From JANWHZ01 sp964527385 (GTDB lineage: Bacteria > Patescibacteriota > Saccharimonadia > Saccharimonadales > UBA4665): a DNA stretch of 6,996 nucleotides. Shown one piece after another: positions 4,499 to 6,996 of the stretch (position 1 is its first letter; every line of letters starts with the position of its first letter). The position numbers were made by a program, and so were the translations under genes. The notes below the pieces were generated by a model, which worked only from the letters and a program-made list of their open reading frames with translations, made no database searches and was not told the DNA's origin. The stretch covers positions 1 to 6,996 of the forward strand of contig CAZGPZ010000053.1 of assembly GCA_964527385.1 (NCBI GenBank), given 5' to 3'.

Positions 4499-4810
4499 AT
4501 GCAGCCAGATAGCCAACAACCACCAGCCAGTTTAGGTTTGCAAAGTAATGTGCCGACCATCAGCCAGCCGGTACCTAACCAGCCATATAATACTAGTCAA
4601 CCTGCTGTGTCTTATCCCTCTGCCTTGCAGGCGGCGACGCCCCAGCTGGCCGAGGATACCGATCTCATCGAAGAAGAATGGGTCTCTGCTGCAAAACGCA
4701 TCATCTCGGAGAATAAACAGAACCCCTTTGCGCAGAACGAGGCAATGAATTTGCTCCGCAAGGATTACATGAAAAAACGCTACGGCGAGAATATTAAAGC
4801 GGCAAATTAA
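4499..4810 (+). CDS. Pro/Gln-rich small protein with helical C-terminus, unknown function
   Basis: This 103-residue protein has two parts. Residues 1-50 are low-complexity, rich in Pro, Gln, Ser and Asn, and probably disordered. Residues 51-100 form a charged helical region beginning AEDTDLIEEEWVSAAKRII and ending LLRKDYMKKRYGENIK. There is no signal peptide and no membrane segment, so it is likely cytoplasmic. I recall similar short tails next to secretion-type ATPases in Patescibacteria, but cannot verify this. I start at ATG 4499; the TTG at 4481 sits at the promoter -10. Its TAA overlaps the ATG of the ATPase by one base (TAATG), and no SD precedes that ATG, so the ATPase is probably translated by re-initiation. 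The pairing suggests a partner or adaptor of the ATPase; that is inference. Confidence 0.75.
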   Translation: MQPDSQQPPASLGLQSNVPTISQPVPNQPYNTSQPAVSYPSALQAATPQLAEDTDLIEEEWVSAAKRIISENKQNPFAQNEAMNLLRKDYMKKRYGENIKAAN

Positions 4811-6996
4811 TGGTGATACTCCTTATCCTGGCACTAGTTATATTAGTTACCGTATCAATCGTGGCGGCAATAGTTGTTTGGTCAATCCGCAACAATATTC
4901 GGGAAAAGAAAAACTATGAACGCGCGCTGAAGATGGTGCCACTCCTGATCCATTTGCCGCCAATGAGCGAGGATATCGAAGCGAATGGGCGCGACGCGCG
5001 GGATATCGTCGATGAAAACATTTCAAAGGCTCAGGTTATCTACAATATTATTGCAAGCACCATGCAGAAAGGCTTCAAGAGCAAACTGTACGGTCAGCGT
5101 CACCTGTCATTTGAGGTTGTTGGGTCGCAAGGACTTGTTTATTTTTATGCAATGGTGCCCATAGTACTCGTTAACGTCGTTCGACAGGCCATAATCAGTG
5201 CCTATTCTGCTGCTCAAGTAGAAGAGGTAGCCGAGCATAATATATTCAACCAAGTTGGTGGGCTGACCAGTATCGCTGGTGGAGAGTTCGTCCTGAAGAA
5301 ACCATTCGCATACCCGATAGCAACCTACCAAGAATCAAAACGCGACACAATGCAGGCAGTCCTCAACGCGCTATCGACGCTTGAGAAAGAAGATGGAGCA
5401 AGCATACAGATTATGTTGCGTCCAGCAGATCCGAAATGGCAGTCGAATGCCAGTTTGGTGGCAAGCGACAAGCGCAAGGGCAAGAAAAGCAAATCCCCGC
5501 TGCAACATACATGGGCGTTCGTGAGGCAATTTGCCATGGCTCTCGCCAAACCGCCCGAGGAAAACAAATCGGAAGATAAGCCAGAACTATCCAACCTTGA
5601 GCACTCAGTACTCGATGCGATAGACGATAAAACGCGCTACCAAGGTTACGAAGTGCTCATACGTTTGGTAGTTTCGTCAAACATCACCCAGAGAGCGCAA
5701 GCTATAGCTTCCAATCTGGTGGCGACATTTTCACTATTTGATGCGCCGGGAAAAAACGGCTTCAAATTCGTCGCGACTGACAACCCCGGGGACCTAGCTA
5801 CCAACTACATATTGCGTCTCTTTCCCCAGCGCAACAACGATATGATACTCAATTCCGTTGAATTAGCGACGTTGTTTCATTTTCCGGACCAACGGGCGAT
5901 CCCTACCTCACAGCTGCGGCGCCAGGAGTCAAAGCAGGTTGATGCGCCGCGCAATATGCCAGATGGTGGTCTTTTGTTGGGCTATAACATCTTCCGGGGA
6001 GTGAAGAAACCGATTCATTTGAGCGTCCAGGACCGCCAGCGCCATATGTATGCGGTAGGACAGACAGGTACTGGTAAATCTACCTTCCTAGAAAACCTTG
6101 CGCTCCAGGACATGATGAGCGGTAATGGTTTTGCGTTCGTGGACCCGCACGGAGATACCGTAGAGCGGTTGCTTGCAATGGTGCCGAAAGAGCGCACGGA
6201 AGATGTGATTTACTTTTCGCCGGCTGATATGGCGCACCCGATGGGCCTGAACCTCTTCGAATTTGATAACCCTGACCAGAAAGATTTCCTGATCCAGGAA
6301 TCATTGAACATGCTCTATAAGTTATATGACCCGCAGCACACCGGTATCATGGGTCCCCGTTATGAGCACTTGTTCCGCAACGCGGCGCTGACGGTCATGG
6401 CCGACCCAGAAGGAGGCACATTCGTTGACATCCCGAAACTCTTCCGTGACCCGAAATTCGTCCAGCAGAAATTGAAGTTTGTTACCGACCAAAATATCCG
6501 TGAGTTCTGGGAAAAGGAAATGCCGCAATCACAACGCTCGAACGAATTCGGCGACGTTGTCAGCTGGTTTGTCAGCAAGTTTGGTGCTTTCTTGTCCAAT
6601 GAGATGATGCGTAATATCATCGGCCAGACAAAGAGCGCCTTCAACCTACGTGACATTATGGACCAGAAGAAAATACTTTTCGTAAACCTCAGCAAGGGGC
6701 GTACGGGACCTCTTAATATGCAGCTGCTCGGCATTATCTTTATCATGAAGTTCCAGGCCGCTGCGATGAGCCGGGCGAATATACCAGAAGAGCAGCGTGC
6801 CGACTTCGCGCTGTACGTAGACGAGTTCCAAAATTTCTCGACCGATTCATTCGCGACCATCTTGAGTGAAGCCAGAAAATACCACCTGAACCTTATCGTT
6901 GCCAACCAGTTCACGACGCAGTTAAGCGAAGAAATACGCGATGCTGTTTTCGGGAACGTTGGTACCACGGTTGCGTTCCGGATCGGTGACCGCGAT
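4810..6996 (+). CDS. Membrane-anchored VirD4/TraG-like type IV secretion ATPase, 3'-truncated by the window edge
   Basis: 729 residues are visible and the frame is still open. Residues 2-26 form one hydrophobic transmembrane segment followed by basic residues, so the bulk is cytoplasmic. Residues about 40-390 are a long N-terminal domain with no motif I can name; it includes a Lys/Ser-rich basic patch (KRKGKKSKS) before position 240. The RecA-like motor starts near 400: Walker A GQTGTGKST (417-425, Lys423), FVDPHGD (about 443-449), Walker B LYVDEFQNF (668-676, Asp671 and Glu672), and a sensor-like ANQFTTQL (698-705). DPHGD, GPRYEHLFRNAALT and FVNLSKGR match the family of type IV secretion-like or DNA-translocating ATPases common in Saccharibacteria and other Patescibacteria. 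VirD4/TraG proteins move DNA or protein across the envelope; the substrate here is unknown. Translation is probably coupled to the preceding gene. No relaxase or other conjugation gene is in the window. Confidence 0.88.
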   Translation, partial: MVILLILALVILVTVSIVAAIVVWSIRNNIREKKNYERALKMVPLLIHLPPMSEDIEANGRDARDIVDENISKAQVIYNIIASTMQKGFKSKLYGQRHLSFEVVGSQGLVYFYAMVPIVLVNVVRQAIISAYSAAQVEEVAEHNIFNQVGGLTSIAGGEFVLKKPFAYPIATYQESKRDTMQAVLNALSTLEKEDGASIQIMLRPADPKWQSNASLVASDKRKGKKSKSPLQHTWAFVRQFAMALAKPPEENKSEDKPELSNLEHSVLDAIDDKTRYQGYEVLIRLVVSSNITQRAQAIASNLVATFSLFDAPGKNGFKFVATDNPGDLATNYILRLFPQRNNDMILNSVELATLFHFPDQRAIPTSQLRRQESKQVDAPRNMPDGGLLLGYNIFRGVKKPIHLSVQDRQRHMYAVGQTGTGKSTFLENLALQDMMSGNGFAFVDPHGDTVERLLAMVPKERTEDVIYFSPADMAHPMGLNLFEFDNPDQKDFLIQESLNMLYKLYDPQHTGIMGPRYEHLFRNAALTVMADPEGGTFVDIPKLFRDPKFVQQKLKFVTDQNIREFWEKEMPQSQRSNEFGDVVSWFVSKFGAFLSNEMMRNIIGQTKSAFNLRDIMDQKKILFVNLSKGRTGPLNMQLLGIIFIMKFQAAAMSRANIPEEQRADFALYVDEFQNFSTDSFATILSEARKYHLNLIVANQFTTQLSEEIRDAVFGNVGTTVAFRIGDRD

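Noticed and set aside
5325..5594. 89-codon open frame on the - strand inside the ATPase N-terminal region
   Set aside because: No SD, no family resemblance, and the + frame is open continuously through it.
6360..6968. 202-codon open frame on the - strand
   Set aside because: Antisense to the ATPase motor domain, whose Walker B and sensor motifs are clear on the + strand. The Ser/Arg-rich translation is typical of a shadow frame.
1..6996. Recoded UGA (SR1/Gracilibacteria code)
   Set aside because: All recognisable genes read through at family length with no internal TGA.

Overview
The window looks like chromosomal DNA from a Patescibacteria (CPR) organism, most likely Saccharibacteria (TM7). 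The main reason is the large membrane-anchored ATPase at the right end. Its motor domain closely matches, from memory, a VirD4/TraG-like type IV secretion ATPase family that is widespread in that group, and it is preceded by two small proteins I do not recognise. All genes read with the standard code and no in-frame TGA has to be recoded, which argues against SR1/Gracilibacteria. The lineage call is inference; no 16S gene is present.

Layout, left to right. (1) Positions 3-296 hold the 3' part of an RNase HI-family gene on the + strand. (2) Positions 339-723 hold the RNase P RNA gene rnpB with an extended -10 promoter, ending at a perfect 15-bp bidirectional terminator (725-758). (3) The same terminator serves the leftward translation operon infC-rpmI-rplT (1882 down to 772). 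infC appears to start at AUA behind a strong Shine-Dalgarno (SD) sequence, and the operon has its own promoter at 1960-1932. (4) comM (yifB), an AAA+ helicase linked to natural transformation, lies just upstream on the same strand (3499-1976), with no terminator before infC, so read-through into infC is possible. (5) Positions 3500-4064 form a divergent, protein-poor region of about 565 bp. Two divergent promoter-like sequences each begin exactly at the base of a hairpin. The leftward one would give an RNA of about 81 nt ending in a clear intrinsic terminator. The rightward one would give a leader or ncRNA of three hairpins followed by a strong SD and a four-codon mini-ORF (MPFR-stop). (6) Positions 4065-6996 carry a + strand cluster: a four-helix membrane protein, a 103-aa Pro/Gln-rich small protein with a conserved-looking helical C-terminus, and the ATPase, whose start codon overlaps the preceding stop (TAATG). 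The ATPase runs off the window.

Two styles of translation start are visible. The ribosomal-protein and IF3 genes have strong SDs at good spacing. comM and the 103-aa protein have none, and instead have a -10-like hexamer 7-9 nt before the ATG, as expected for leaderless or near-leaderless mRNAs. Three longer upstream starts (TTG 1960, GTG 3538, TTG 4481) coincide with promoter elements and are probably false.

The most novel material is the 3574-3991 region with two putative structured RNAs and the mini-ORF, plus the ATPase and its two small uncharacterised partners. I see no insertion sequences, CRISPR arrays, tRNAs or phage genes.
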